From Epiperipatus broadwayi (taxonomy: Eukaryota > Onychophora > Udeonychophora > Euonychophora > Peripatidae): a DNA stretch of 64,000 nt. Each line of letters opens with the position of its first letter. The stretch's first letter is position 1. This document shows, one piece after another, positions 14,165-27,089 of the stretch. The stretch lies in contig JAQFVV010012573.1 in NCBI GenBank assembly GCA_028023455.1, forward strand, positions 1,422,815-1,486,814. Direction: 5' to 3'. The translations under genes were made by a program, and so were the position numbers. A model generated the notes under the pieces. It worked only from the letters and a program-made list of their open reading frames with translations. It was not told where the DNA came from and did no database searches.

Positions 14165-16242
14165 CTAATTTTCACCCATCTTGAGATATGAATAATTAAT
14201 CATTGATGGATTAATTACTGTGTGTATATAACTTATAATTAAAATATCCAAGCTTCAAAATATAATCGATATAATTAAGTTGTATAAATAAAAGTCTGCT
14301 TATTGTTTGTATAAGTAATGTTATTCATCAATTACATTTTAAAGTGTGCTTGTATGCAAAAATTATAAATGCTCAATAAACAGAACTGTCTTAATTTAGC
14401 TTCTAAAAATCGATTTATTTCACATTCAAATTGGTAAAATGTAATGAAAAATTAAAAATAATTTTAATAACTGAAGATAAATACAAGAAAAACATTTGAA
14501 AAATAGCCAGTGGTAAAACAAAAGAATTATGTTTCAAACAATCATTACATGACAATGTCGTGTGATTTTTTTTTTGACTTAGAAATTGTGATATCTAAAC
14601 ATTCATTTTTGTCATTTTTTCCTTGTCTAAAATTCAATATTTTAAATAAAAATCTATATCTACACACATTATTAATCAATATTATACACTTTATTAACAA
14701 TATAATGTAAAAAGTAATTATAAATTACTTAAATATTTATGAAAAATATTTGCATATTTCTAGAACATCATATTTTATTTATATGCAAATAGCAATCACT
14801 TGTCTTGCATAGCGGTCAAAAGCTATGCTCTTTTTCTTGATTATTTTTTTTCTAAAATTTAAAAATGTTCAAATCAAAGTTTATATTTAAATAAATGAAT
14901 GTAGAAACTTAATTATCAATGTAAAAATTTACGAGAAATATATTTTATTTATGTTCAAAATCTATTGTGAAAGCATAAAACATTTTGGTTTGATTTCTGA
15001 ATTTGACAATAAGCCATGCGTAGTGGAAAATAGCTGAAACTCAAAAGATTGGACTATGTAACAATAGACACCAATAAAAACTGATTTTTCTTCAAAAAAT
15101 TATTGCCAAATGCAGATTTTTTGGAACTAAAATTTTAAATACGTGATTTTCTACAAAATAAGCATAAAATGACAATTTTGTGGCCTAAATTGGCCAAAAG
15201 ATGGCAAATTCATGAGTCCTCCTCAAATTAACCCATTAAAGGGTTAAGGTATTCTAATTTTTCAATTCATCTAGAAGAGGAGTCTTGTGAAATGTATATA
15301 TTGAAAATGATCAGTCTGACAAATTTTACAATGAGCTATATTTTAAGATTTATAAAATGTTTTGTAGATTTGTATCACGTATCTAAAAATTTGATTGATT
15401 ACACACTGACATAAAAATGTATTAAATGAATTGATAAACATTCAAAGGGCTCACTGTAATAATACAACACCGTCTAGTATCTAACTAACCTAAGTTACAA
15501 ATGAATTTACTTTTCCAAAATATTATTTATATGCTTAATCAAAATTTAATGCACAAATAACTCATATAATATTTTTATTAGAGAGAATGTTAAATTATGC
15601 AGAAATGTCCTCACAGCCACATTTGATTAATAATTTTAATTCACACGGTATAGTTAAATTCTATTCATATTAATAACTTTGTGAACAAATAACCAAATAT
15701 CAAATACATTAATATTAAATTAATGTAAAATAATACTCTACAGAATTTAAGTATAACATTTTTAACAACATTATTATAAAGACTAAATATTTGTATTAAT
15801 ATGGGTAATGCTTTGGAAGTTTATCAAATTTATTACATATTCTTGGTAATGTAATTTTACATTTATATATTTGATATTTGGTTGATGGTTTTCAAGGATG
15901 ATAATAAGTAGAAATTAACTTTACCTTGTAAATGTAAACTATTATTTGATTCAAATAAGTCCATGATAACATCTCTGTCTAGTTTAACATTTGCTCTAAT
16001 AAACATATCATTGTTTAAACTACATCCATAAAAGATCTTAGGCAAGCAGAGAAATAGATTAATTTTTCCATTTATAATGTAGATCATTTTGATGCTTTAG
16101 GGTATTTTATTAATTAAGCAAACATTTTGGAAATTTTTCAATCTAATTAGTGCATATTATTAACATTATATATACATTATAAATCTGATTACTTTAATAC
16201 ATTTTGCTTTACAACTGCCAATTGTCATATATATAAAATCCT
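14165..16242. other. Intergenic, AT-rich, nothing recognised
   Basis: The open frames at 14,510-14,710 (plus) and 15,863-16,087 (minus) show no known motif and sit in sequence of uniform AT content. No RNA gene or repeat structure was seen. Confidence 0.5.
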
Positions 16243-16306
16243 TGCATTTGGTGGAGTGGTAGACTAGCATACTGTGCAACGCAAAGTTCATGGATCATAA
16301 CTCACC
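16243..16306 (+). mobile_element. tRNA-like SINE relic or tRNA pseudogene
   Basis: 'tggtggagtggtagactagc' matches the A-box and D-loop pattern of a tRNA (TGGNNNAGTGG). About 40 bases on, 'gttcatggatcataactcacc' looks like a mutated B-box/T-arm (GGTTCGAATCC). The anticodon arm is not clean and acceptor pairing is poor, so a working tRNA is unlikely. A decayed tRNA-derived SINE head is the better reading. Confidence 0.45.
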
Positions 16307-16698
16307 TCTATCATTTCTGGTAAATAATAGCAATCAATGAGTATTTTTTTCTTATTGTGTACAAAATATGATTTTTTAATGTATCATAACTGGTATAGAA
16401 ATGTATCCATTTTGGATGAAAAGAGGGTTGCATTAATGAGTTAAACATTATAGTAATGAAAGGTTGATTGCAACCAAATTCAAACTTTAAAATTAAACAA
16501 GTCATATCTATTATATATATATATAATCAGATTCACTTGTTTCAACTCTCTGGCTCCCTTGATAAGTAAATACAGTGTATGAGAAATATATATATAAGAG
16601 AGGGATAGTTTGAAATTTTTACATTAGTAAATAACTGAGTAGAGAAGCACTCATAAATTTGAAATATGCTTGGTTAAACATGTTTCTTCAGTGCAACC

Positions 16699-16699
<1 letters not shown>

Positions 16700-16784
<85 letters not shown>
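16700..16784. repeat. (TA)n microsatellite, about 85 bp
   Basis: Uninterrupted alternating TA. Confidence 0.98.
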
Positions 16785-16785
<1 letters not shown>

Positions 16786-17952
16786 TTTTTATGTTACACA
16801 TCTTTTAAATTAATACAATAACAAGTGACTTTATTATGATTGGACATTGATATGAACAGTCCTGAAGATTTGTATGCACTTTTATTACTTAAAGCTTTCA
16901 GATTTCATTATTATAATATAGAGATCTTGAATATATTATTAACCGGCTTGAAAAATTCTAATGATATCATGCATTTGTGTAGTTATTTCAGCATTAATGT
17001 TTCATTTTAAATGTTTTTATAGAGATCCTTTCCCAAATTTAGGATTTCAAGTAATTATTTTTGCCCATCAGCATGATTGTAATATTGAGTCAAATACTCA
17101 CTATATATTATTACGTGCATGTTAACAACCAAGTAACACTAACTCCAAAAAGTAAGACGTTTTGCAATGACTATGACTTTACAAACCAATCCATGAAATA
17201 CAAACATATATTATTCAATCTTCAACTTTATAATCACTTTATCAAAAGTTATTTTCATTATAAAGTAATAAAGCATGTACATTGGGTAATAATATCTATA
17301 TATTTTAAAAAATAGGGTATATTTAATTTTTTTGGTGTGGTGTTTTTCTAATGTAAAATATTACTTCTTTAAGTAATACTGTTTTGTAATCAAAAATATC
17401 ATCTATTTTCTTTTGGATTTCTATTCTTATTTTTTATACACTTATTGTTCAATTTTAATTTGTTTTTAAATTTATATTTTGGTATATGAATAATTGCAAT
17501 TTTGAATACATTTAATTTTATAAATTATATTATTTTTTGTTTTTGCTATCTTTATTCTTAGCATAATTTAACAGCCAATTCAAATTCATAACAGAGTGGG
17601 TGTGGAATATACTGACATTAAATCAAATCTCAATAAAATATAGTATTTTTTACTATTAAGATAAATAAAAGATAATTATTATATTTGAGAGGGATTATCT
17701 AATATCAGAGTGTGCCCTTTTTATCAAAAGTATATTATTTACAAATGGATCGATATTATTCTAAAAAAAAATAGTTTACTTAAGATTATGATCTTAATGA
17801 TGTAAGGACTTTGCTTATGTATATATATAAAAAAGTTAGCAAACTAAATTGGATAACGAACCGACAAATTAATATCATTGGATGATTTAAATGTTTTTGC
17901 TTGTTTTTGTAGATTATAAAGTAGATATTTCACTTGCGCTTTTGGATAAAAA

Positions 17953-18048
17953 TTTAATGCAAACGCATTGTATATAAAAGTATATGTGTGCTTAATGTTA
18001 TTTAATGTAAATGCATTGTACACAAAAAATATACATGTGCTTATTATA
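17953..18048. repeat. 48-bp direct tandem duplication, two units
   Basis: Units at 17,953-18,000 and 18,001-18,048 both begin 'tttaatg', contain 'gcattgta' and end in 'gtgctta' plus AT. They have diverged at roughly one base in five. Confidence 0.75.
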
Positions 18049-18408
18049 TGTCCCATTAGAAATATAAACTACCGGTCAAATAGTTCAACGTAATTCAGTA
18101 AATAATAAATAGTTAATAAGTCGTTTTATCAATACTTTTTTTATCTCTCTTTGATTGCGAGATATTTGGCGCGTGGCTAAACCACTTATATTGTTATCTG
18201 CAAGCTTTATATACATTGCTACTGATTAATATCTTTTACTTATATATAAAGATAAAAGTAGATGCCTGAGATAATGATGATTACAACACAGTTTAATAAT
18301 TTATATTTCTGTCACATTATCACGACTCATTTTGTTTCCAAATAAAAATAGACACACACACACACATACGGATCAAAAATTGAGGGTTTATAAGAAATGT
18401 GATATCGG

Positions 18409-18480
18409 AAGTGACAGAAGTGAGTCGCAATTCGTAGATTTTGAGCTACAGGATCCACCATTCTACCACTTCTCTAAGCT
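18409..18480 (-). mobile_element. tRNA-like SINE relic on the minus strand
   Basis: On the minus strand 'agaagtggtagaatggtgga' resembles a tRNA A-box region and 'acgaattgcgactcac' a decayed B-box. The separation is right for a tRNA-derived head. There is no clear tail or target-site duplication. Confidence is limited by the short match. Confidence 0.4.
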
Positions 18481-19828
18481 ATGTAAAATAAATATTGACT
18501 GATACTTCTACTGAAATGCCTTTATTCTAATAGTATGTTGATAGTATGTATATAAAAAGAAGAATTTAAGACTTTTTATATTTATACTTCTTGATGCCAT
18601 GGAGATCTATTAAAGTCCAACTCTAAAACTGAAATACTAGAATAATTTGTGTTAAGAGGATGGTATGCAGTGGTGAATTATTACTAGTGTGATACAAATT
18701 ATCTCTTGTTCATAGTATTCTATTACTTAATTATCCCACTAGCTTTTGGCACAGAAAACTTAAAATACATACATACAAACATACATATAAACGCTTGTAA
18801 ACACTTAAATATATTTCAATTTAAAGAGTGATTCTCATTAAAATATATAATTAAAAATTGAGATGATAGAATATTAAATGTTAATAGTAAGGCAAGTTAT
18901 GGCAATCAATTACTGGCAGTGATCAAATGTACCCCTTTTTGATATCATAATCTAATATTTATTTAACATAACATGCCTTCAAACAGAAATACACACATAC
19001 ATGCATTTGTTTGGATTTTATCAGTGCATCTCTCATCAAAAGCATCTACAAAATATGTAAAAAAATCTAGATATATCGCCCTGCATTAAATATTCACTGA
19101 TTGGAGATAATAATTCTCCATATATATATATCACATAAGCTTACATTTATGTATATATATATATAGATGTGTGGTTATAAAACTTTAATTTAGAATTTAA
19201 ATTTTTCATATTTAACATGCTAAAATTTAAGATGGATTTTGTTTACTTATATACACAAATTTAATGATGTGAAAGATTTTATTATTTTATAAATAATCGA
19301 AATTCATTAAAATTTGTGATGGACCTTTTATTATCATTTGCTAGAATAAATTTGATAAGAGATTACTATGTAACTACCTCTGATAATGATCAAACTATAA
19401 TTTGGTCTCCTACTGATAAGTTATATCAATTTGCTTTTGAGCCTAGAATTTAACAGGCACACACATGACAGTATTTATACTTTTTAGAATTTATAATATT
19501 ATTATCTTTTGGGAGAAGGACTTCAATCAATAAAATCGATAAGATCTTAAAACAGATCTGAATAAACACATCCACATGCGCTTATAAGTAACAAATAAAA
19601 CAAATTTTAAATAGCTCATTACAAGCCGTATTCAACAGTCGCATTTAGAACAACAGTAAAATAAAAGATAGAAATTATCAAACTGATTATTTGTTTGATG
19701 ATGAGAATTTGAGTTTTTTTTTTTTTTGTTTTACCCCTCCATTTAAGAATAGCTAGATATTATTTACAGATCAATATTCGGTAGTAACATTTATGCATTT
19801 TAAAATAAAGAAAAAAAGAGAAAAAATT
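18481..19828. other. Intergenic, AT-rich, nothing recognised
   Basis: Only short simple runs (for example 'acatacatacaaacatacat' near 18,765 and short TA runs near 19,120-19,165). No coding or RNA feature. Confidence 0.5.
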
Positions 19829-20362
19829 ATAGGGTATAGAACAACTTTCATAACCCACCACTCTCCCTCTATCTAATAACATGATACCTCAAGCACATAT
19901 ATGCTGAAAAGATAAATAATCACCAATATATGTATTTATGCTAAACAGCAATCATCAGTTGGTCCAGATATCTCTCCCACACATATATACTATAACAGCT
20001 CAGATATATATTAAGATAGACAATCTTCATATTTTAATGGATGGCTCCAATCTACATCACTCCAACTCTTCAACCATCCATCCACTCTATAATTGGATGG
20101 ACGGTTGAAGAGTTGGAGTGAGTAGTAGATTGGAGCCAGTCCATTAAAGTATGAAGATTGTCTATCTTAATATATATCTGAGCACTTATAGTATATATGT
20201 GTGGGAGATGATAATCTGGAAACGATGATTGCTGGTTTAGCATGAAATACGTATATTGGTGATTATTTATCTTTTCAGCATATATGTGCTTGAGTGTATC
20301 AGTGTTATTAGATAGAGTGGAGAGTGGTGGGTTATGTGAAAATCTGTGCTCATATACCCTAT
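19829..20362. repeat. Foldback repeat, near-symmetrical 534-bp palindrome
   Basis: The outer ends are 'atagggtat' and 'ataccctat'. Moving inward, 'aacccaccactctcc', 'aagataaataatcaccaata', 'tctcccacacatata', 'atattaagatagacaatctt' and 'caaccatccatcca' (20,071-20,084) each have their complement in the right arm. The right arm starts at 'tggatggacggttg' (20,094-20,107). The loop is only about 9 bases. Landmarks such as 'agttggtcca', 'atctcccacacata' and 'tatattaagatag' are shared with 4,564-5,049, so these are two members of one family. There is no coding capacity and no transposase nearby. Confidence 0.85.
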
Positions 20363-23080
20363 ATTACATATATAGATACATGGTATATATTAAGCCTGTG
20401 TTTCAGTTATTAGAAAAAAATTATAAAATTTGTATTGCTAAGCATAATTATTAAAGATAAAAATTATACATTTGATTAGTAATGAAAAGTGGCATAAAAA
20501 AGATACAGTTAGTGAAAAATATAAAAGAAAATCTATCTTAATTGTGAAATAATTCCCCATAATAAGAGCGTTTAGTGAATTATCATGACGAATAAAAGAT
20601 TTTTAAATTTTAAAAAAATATTATTAAAACTTTATGTTTAGAGTGGGAGGACAATAAAGAAAAATAATCTACTACTAATAATAAAAAAAACTATTAGATA
20701 TTTTAATAAGACAAGAAACAAAATGAAAATGCTATGGAGATAAAATTGATAGGAATTAATATATTTTAAGGATAATTAAAATTGATCAAATATATTTTGT
20801 GTTAGAACTAAAGAGTAAAATAGGATGATAATTGTGTAATCATATTAAAAAAAAGGTTGACAACTGTCTGGAGATTAATCAGTGAATGAAAAAAAAAAGA
20901 GATCAGATATAAAGATAAAAACATGAGAAATTAAATAAAAAAATTAGTTGCAAAAAATGATACAAATAAATAATTGATAAGATTTGGTATTTAAAAATAC
21001 GTAATTTAAAAATCTATAAACTAGTTTATAAATGTAAAAGTTTCAAGTTTAGATAAATACCAATGGACTTCAAGTAAAATCCGTATTGATTCCAAATAGA
21101 TTTAAAACAATGTTAAAAAAATTATATAGGGCATTTATGATATACTATAGATTCATATTATATTTTATCTATAGTAGAAATAAGATTAAATAATTAAAAA
21201 AAAAAAAATTCATTGGTAGTAAAGGTTAAAAAAAAAATTGATTAGATAAATTCACAAAATAAAATTACTAAAGATTGCAGTACAGGAAGTAAATCACCAC
21301 ACACACACACACACACATATACACTAAACATGCTATGATTTTTTTTTGCTTCACATTATTTAAAAAAGCAAACTATCTCTTTTGAAGGTACACTAATTAA
21401 AATGGTATGGCAATTACTATTGGCTATATAAACCTTAAGATTTTAATGTTTGTAAATCTTTCATTATAAATAGATCTTTCCTTCTTTTCCAGGTCTTACC
21501 AAATCTTCTATTTTTTTTTTATGGCATTTAAAAAAATACAGCTAGAACCATGTCAATATACATCATAAAAGATATTCAATATTTAAATAGTGAAATTTAG
21601 AGAATGGCAAATTGTTAAAGTTAAATCACATAACTATTAAATAACATATATTGTCATATTCACAGATAGTATGAATTATGCTTGGTTTAAAATTGCAAAA
21701 AAATATTCATTCATATTTTTATTTCTATTTTATTAAACACTTAACTAAAAAAAATGTAATACCAAATAATAAAAGTATAATTTAAAAAAATAAATTGTGA
21801 TAAAAATAAATATTAAAATAATGAATTCTAATTTTAATAGCTTTGATTAAAAATCCCAAGAATAATAAAAAAGTTTTTAATTTCAACACAGCCTTTTCAT
21901 GCTATCTGATATCAAATTTAATTACAAAAGAAATAGAAAAATGAACTTCATAGCTAAACTCAATAGCAAGTGGTGGTGTAAAAAGATTGTATTGGATTGA
22001 AAACTGTTAATATTAATTAATGAATTTTACCCTATATGGAATTCAGACTAAAGAATGTAATAAATATTTATTTTATCTTAATAATTATTTTTAAAACTCT
22101 GTTTTTATCACATAGTTTGAAAATAGAAAAACAGTTATGTTCTAATACCATATACACATTTAAATCCAAATTTAACTCTAAATTATTCAATTTATGAAAT
22201 TTATAAAATGGCCACGAATATTTCCATTTTGTAAAATAATGAAGTCTTTAATACCAAAAGTACGAATATTTGCAATTTTTTTAAAACATTTAAATCTGAA
22301 GCCCATGAAGCAGTTTCTAAATTAACAATGAAAATCTTTTATTTCTGGAACTCAGCTATATGTTTTGTTAAAAATTTAAAATAATCGCAAATGATTAATT
22401 GCACTATTTTTTAAAAGTAATTAAGTAGCAGCACGAAAAAAAAGTTTTTTTTTTTTTTTTTAAATACATAATTCATAAAAATAACAATACTTGATATTTG
22501 AACACTACAGTAACAAATTATGCATGCAATTTCATTCAAATACTTTTTTTAAACACAGAAGTCAATTTTGAACTATTATTGTACTCCTGTTTTAACTCAC
22601 ATAAGACTGCAGTCCTTCTAAACAATAGGACAACACTTTATGAAAATAATATATTATTCTATAACAAACAAAACATAATTATACTCATTGCTACTTATAA
22701 TGATTTTTTTATGTATATTAAAAGTTAGGCCTAAAATTAGTTTTAGGATAAATCTCTCAAAAGATTATTGCTATTATTAGAAGATAAGTTAATTCAAATA
22801 ATCTTAAGAACAGTTTGCTTATACCTAATATATTTTATTACTTAAAAGTGAGTATAAGTTTTTAAGCAGTATATTAAATATTTTGATATATTTTGTGATC
22901 TTATAGGATACAACTTCACTATTAAGTCACCATAAGTCATAAGGACTTAAGCACTAAAATAGATTATACTTAAGCCATATTCATATTGCCCACTGCTTAC
23001 TCATGATAGCATTTTAAAGAATTTGTATTTTGCTTTGTCATACTTATTCTCTGGAGGTCCCTGATTTTCTTTTATGTAAT
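20363..23080. other. Intergenic, A-rich; (CA)n at about 21,298-21,318
   Basis: The first kilobase is strongly A-rich on plus, as in decayed LINE sense strands, but I could not line it up with the RTE-like copies. The open frame at 22,498-22,728 (plus) has no recognisable motif. Confidence 0.45.
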
Positions 23081-23121
23081 TTGTCCCGGAATGAGGTTTG
23101 GTAGCACCAACCTCAGGACAA
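23081..23121. other. Strong imperfect hairpin in AT-rich DNA
   Basis: 'ttgtcc' and 'ggacaa' form the outer stem. 'tgaggtttggt' and 'accaacctca' form the inner stem with one bulged T. The loop is AGC and CGGAA bulges on the 5' side. It is GC-richer than its surroundings. It could be part of a structured RNA or just a remnant of a palindromic repeat; no other evidence. Confidence 0.5.
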
Positions 23122-25049
23122 ACGTAAGATTGTTAAGTCTCTGCATGGAATAACGTTGACAAGTTTGAACCATAGCATCCTTACCACTCATCTCATCGAA
23201 TACCACCTTGTTATAAATACAAGCAGATTCTTATATATGATAAACCTTTCAGTCCAAATGTGGATATGTACTCCATTTCTAACAGAATCATTGTTGTCAG
23301 CACTGTGAGTTCTCTTTTTTATGCATAATCTCATATTATCTATAAGACGTGTCACAGTGATGTTTGTAAATCATTCTCTTGATAATTAATAGAATATTTT
23401 AGGATTGTCACAGTAAAGCTTATTTAAGCTAACCCCTTCCTTATTTGTACAGGCCTAAATGTGCTTATGGACGATAGAGTTGTTAAGCCAAACTATTCAG
23501 TTAATTAAACAAATGAATGCTATTCCTGTCAGTTAATTAATAATGATAATGCTAAGAAAATAATTTCTTTTAATGTCTCAAGTTATTTAATTATTATGTC
23601 AAAGAGTAAACCTCTCTTTGGAGGTTAATTTATAAATGTCCTTTCATCATTACTTTAAAGTAATGATCATGGCCTCTGTTGGCTTGTCATAGCATTAACA
23701 GCATTAATCTATTGTTATTTGTAACTCATTAGCATACTAAGATTTGTCTATATGCAAATTATAAATCACATGAGATCTGCACTATGTTTCTCATATAAAT
23801 CAACTTGTTTATGTTCATTAAATTATTATGTGTTGATAATTATTTATGCATTCATGTCTTATTGAATCTCACTTGTTCATTATAATAATACTATTATTTA
23901 GAAGTTATAACTGATTACTTTAAATGACATTTATCCTTAGTTTGTTCTATCCTTGCTCATTGTGTATGGATACTACATTATAATTCATATTTCTTTCACA
24001 ATTCTAGCTGTTTGCAATTCATTTAAGTTTGTAAATTTTTTCTTCACTTAAGGCATTTGATTGAGCTAAGATTTGATGTTCTTTATTTATAATAATTACC
24101 CTGTAGATCTCATGTCTCTCCACTGTGTCTCTGGGACTGGAATGAATAAAAATTCATCTATTATCATAAAAAGTGTTGTTCATAATGTTATAGTTTTACA
24201 CAATGGTAAATAGGGCAGAATCCATGATTGCTCCTGACCTGTGTATTTGGGGCATGAATGGATTTAGGGTACTTTTGCTTAGATTCTAAACCTTGTTAAA
24301 TGAGCATACAATTCTGACCGGTACAATATATATATAAACAAATTTTTGAAATAAACTGTACAATATTTCAATATACCAATATAAATATTTATAGGGCTTA
24401 AGAATAGAGTTTACTATTAACTTGAAAAAAAACAACAACAACAACTCTTTAGTCACTCTTTGAGATCTTTTAAAAAAACCAGGAAATACAAATTCTTAAT
24501 GTCTACATAATCCTTTCTTATTATTTCACTTATCATTACTATTTAATTGTTCATAATAAAAACAATTACAGAAGGTTATGCTAACTAACATTTATCAATA
24601 AACATATCATTTAAATTTAAAAAAAGACATCATGGTCTTTTTTTCAGTTGTTTATTAGTTCTTAATTAATCCACAGTTGTTGATTTTCTTGAAGTAGAAT
24701 AAATAGGTCCATATATGTGAATGTTTATTATTTTTTTATAATTATGACAGACAATAATAAAATCATGGTATTATTGCTAGCAGTTCTTGACCAAAGAAAG
24801 AGAGTACTGAGATTACGAGTTACAATATAGACTGCTACTTGATGATTACCTTTTATTTAGTTATTTACAACTGATTATCACTTACAAGTAAAGCAATATT
24901 GAATGAATAGAAAAAGGAATTATTTAATATTAAATGAAGCATTGTAAATCATTGAGAAATTAGAAGAAAAAAATAAGAACATTCTCCTCACAGATTGCTC
25001 AGAATGGCTCAGAAAGGTTGGTTTTGCATCATCTTTCACATTTATTTGG
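23122..25049. other. Intergenic, no gene recognised
   Basis: Slightly less AT-rich and less repetitive than the rest of the window, with no ordered motif or reading frame that I recognise. There is a short (AAC)n near 24,432. Confidence 0.45.
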
Positions 25050-26160
25050 CCCTTTAAAGGTCTTATTTTGCTGCTAATATACTTTTTCATTCACTAAATC
25101 TCAGTTTTAGTGCATTTTTAATACAATTTCCCTATGTTTACCTTGCACTTATCAGCATTTAACTACCTCATCCTCCCCCCCCCCCATTTGGTGGGTGGTT
25201 CAACTGTTTCATGGATCATAAAGGGTTTTTTCATACTCCAATTCCCTCTCACTCAAAACTTGTTTATAAGTTGTTTGCGTGTTGTTCCAGTTATTTAGGC
25301 CATTTTTAACTATCTTTCTTTTTCAGACCCCCCTCCTATGGGGTAAATACCCACCTAAAATTCCACCCAACTTTCTCATTACTCAACTAAAATTATTAAT
25401 AACAAGTTTTTCAGTAATTTTTTTGCTTTTACATCAATATATTTAATTTTTCCATTTCAAAATTGTTTTTTTCATTTTACTTTTCATTCTCTCAAATGCT
25501 TTAGAGATGAACGCTGCCCCTAGCGGAAAAAAAAAACGTGAAGAGTCCTAAACTACATGAACTAACACCTACAAAATTGCCCAAATTTTATCCAAATCGA
25601 AATTCAAACAAAACTTGACTAAAAACATAATCACCAAAGAACCTATTTCAAAGTCTCCATCTCCTTGCCCTTTGGACTTTCCTCCCTTTCAGGCTATGGT
25701 TTGCTCTGTCAAAGGTAAAAAGCAAGTCAAAAAGAACATGACCAATTATAACACCACTCCAAGTATAACAGGGAAAACTAAAATTTACTCATCTACAAAG
25801 GACAAAAATCAACCTGTTGTATCTAAGCATAACTCAGAAACCTCCTCATTCATCCCTGAAACTTCTAAAGACTTAACATAAAGCAATTCCTTTAAAATTA
25901 ATGTCACATATGAATCCTTCTATTAATCCACCAGGGCAACCAAGCCTATCAACATTGTTCCTTACCAAAGGCTCTCCTTTGTCTGGACTACACACCCTTT
26001 CCATGTCCCCTTCCCATTTCATACGTATACCCTTCCCCTTCACCATATTGTACTCGAATTTCATTTTGCCATGTAATAATCTCTTTATAAATCTTTTTAA
26101 CTATTGTGTATTTTGTCTTTTTGATGAATAAACACTTTTATCACTGAGAAAAAAAAAATA
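25050..26160 (+). mobile_element. C-rich retro-inserted transcript-like segment with A-tail
   Basis: Plus-strand base use changes to C-rich and pyrimidine-rich, with a 12-13-base poly(C) near 25,175. An ATG at about 25,507 opens a short 'MNAAPSGKKKR' reading that soon stops. In another frame, 25,615-25,881 encodes about 88 residues rich in Lys, Ser, Thr and Pro ('SKSPSPCPLDFPPFQAM', 'VKGKKQVKKN'). After a 3'-UTR-like stretch come 'gatgaataaacactttta' (an AATAAA polyadenylation signal) and an A-run at about 26,150-26,159. This is the organisation of a reverse-transcribed mRNA or a LINE 5' region plus ORF1 joined to a 3' end. The product is not recognised. The left boundary is a guess from composition, and no target-site duplication was found. 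Confidence 0.45.
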
Positions 26161-26514
26161 ATTGCAATTTTTTTTAAAAATAGATATACCCTTAATCATA
26201 AAAACACAGATATTGAAAGCATCAATGAAACTAGATTAATTATAAATAAAAAATAGAAAAATAACATTGTACAGATTTATGATATATGATAAAATGGTAA
26301 GATTAGATATTGAATTTGAAGAGATCAATGTAGAGGAGTTTATTTATATGTATAAAATGGTTTTGATCAAAACAAATGCCAGAATTGGAGAAAATAAATG
26401 TAGTTTGAAAGTACTGTGGTATTTTTTTTTTTTTTTTATGAAAACAAAAATGAAAAAGAAAATATATTCATAGAAATTTGCTTCAAAAAAATCCAATATG
26501 TGTGTTTTGCTAAT

Positions 26515-26814
26515 GGTTTGTGATGATGGCATTTTAGATGTATTTATATATTGGATATTTCCACCATCTAATATTAAGTATTGATGTCTTTAGAAAAATT
26601 TAACTTTATTTAAAATTTCCAATTACATTCATCTGTTAGTAATAGCACTCAGGTTAGCATATGCACAATGTTTCAAGAAGTATTATTCTATTCTATTCTT
26701 CAGATGTTACTGATTTGACCAATGATAATACTAGCATGGGAAATGAACCTGATGCTTTATATTCTTGAATATTGAATTTTAAGGTAAAGCTCTAACCAAC
26801 TGATGGAAAGGGCT
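26515..26814 (-). mobile_element. tRNA-derived SINE, copy 1
   Basis: On the minus strand the element opens with 'agccctttccatcagttggt' followed by TAGAGC, which matches a tRNA 5' half (AGCTCAGTTGGTTAGAGC). About 45 bases on is 'caggttcatttccc', a B-box-like GGTTCAATTCC. A roughly 220-bp tRNA-unrelated body follows, ending near 'aaaatgccatcatcac'. The body shares ordered blocks ('aaacattgtgcat', 'gtgctattactaaca', 'taaaatgccatcat') with the second copy at 36.37-36.70 kb, also on minus. SINEs are copied by a partner LINE's reverse transcriptase; which one is not visible here. Confidence 0.65.
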
Positions 26815-27089
26815 ATGACTTTTTAAAATAAAAGAGTCTAAAAAAAAACCGTATGACAAAAAATATTTATTTTAAGCCTATAATGGGCTTAATATTTTCA
26901 ATACAAAAATATAGTCAATGAGCTGAGATGAAAGATATGTATTACTGTAAATCAGGTAAAAGCTATTAAAAAGTCAATATTAACAGTTGACATTTTTAAT
27001 CTTCAGAAATATTCCAATGAACTTAAACTAAAGATTGGAAAATTCTTTTAAAGGATTAACAGATTTTATAATAATTCAGGCTTGAATAA

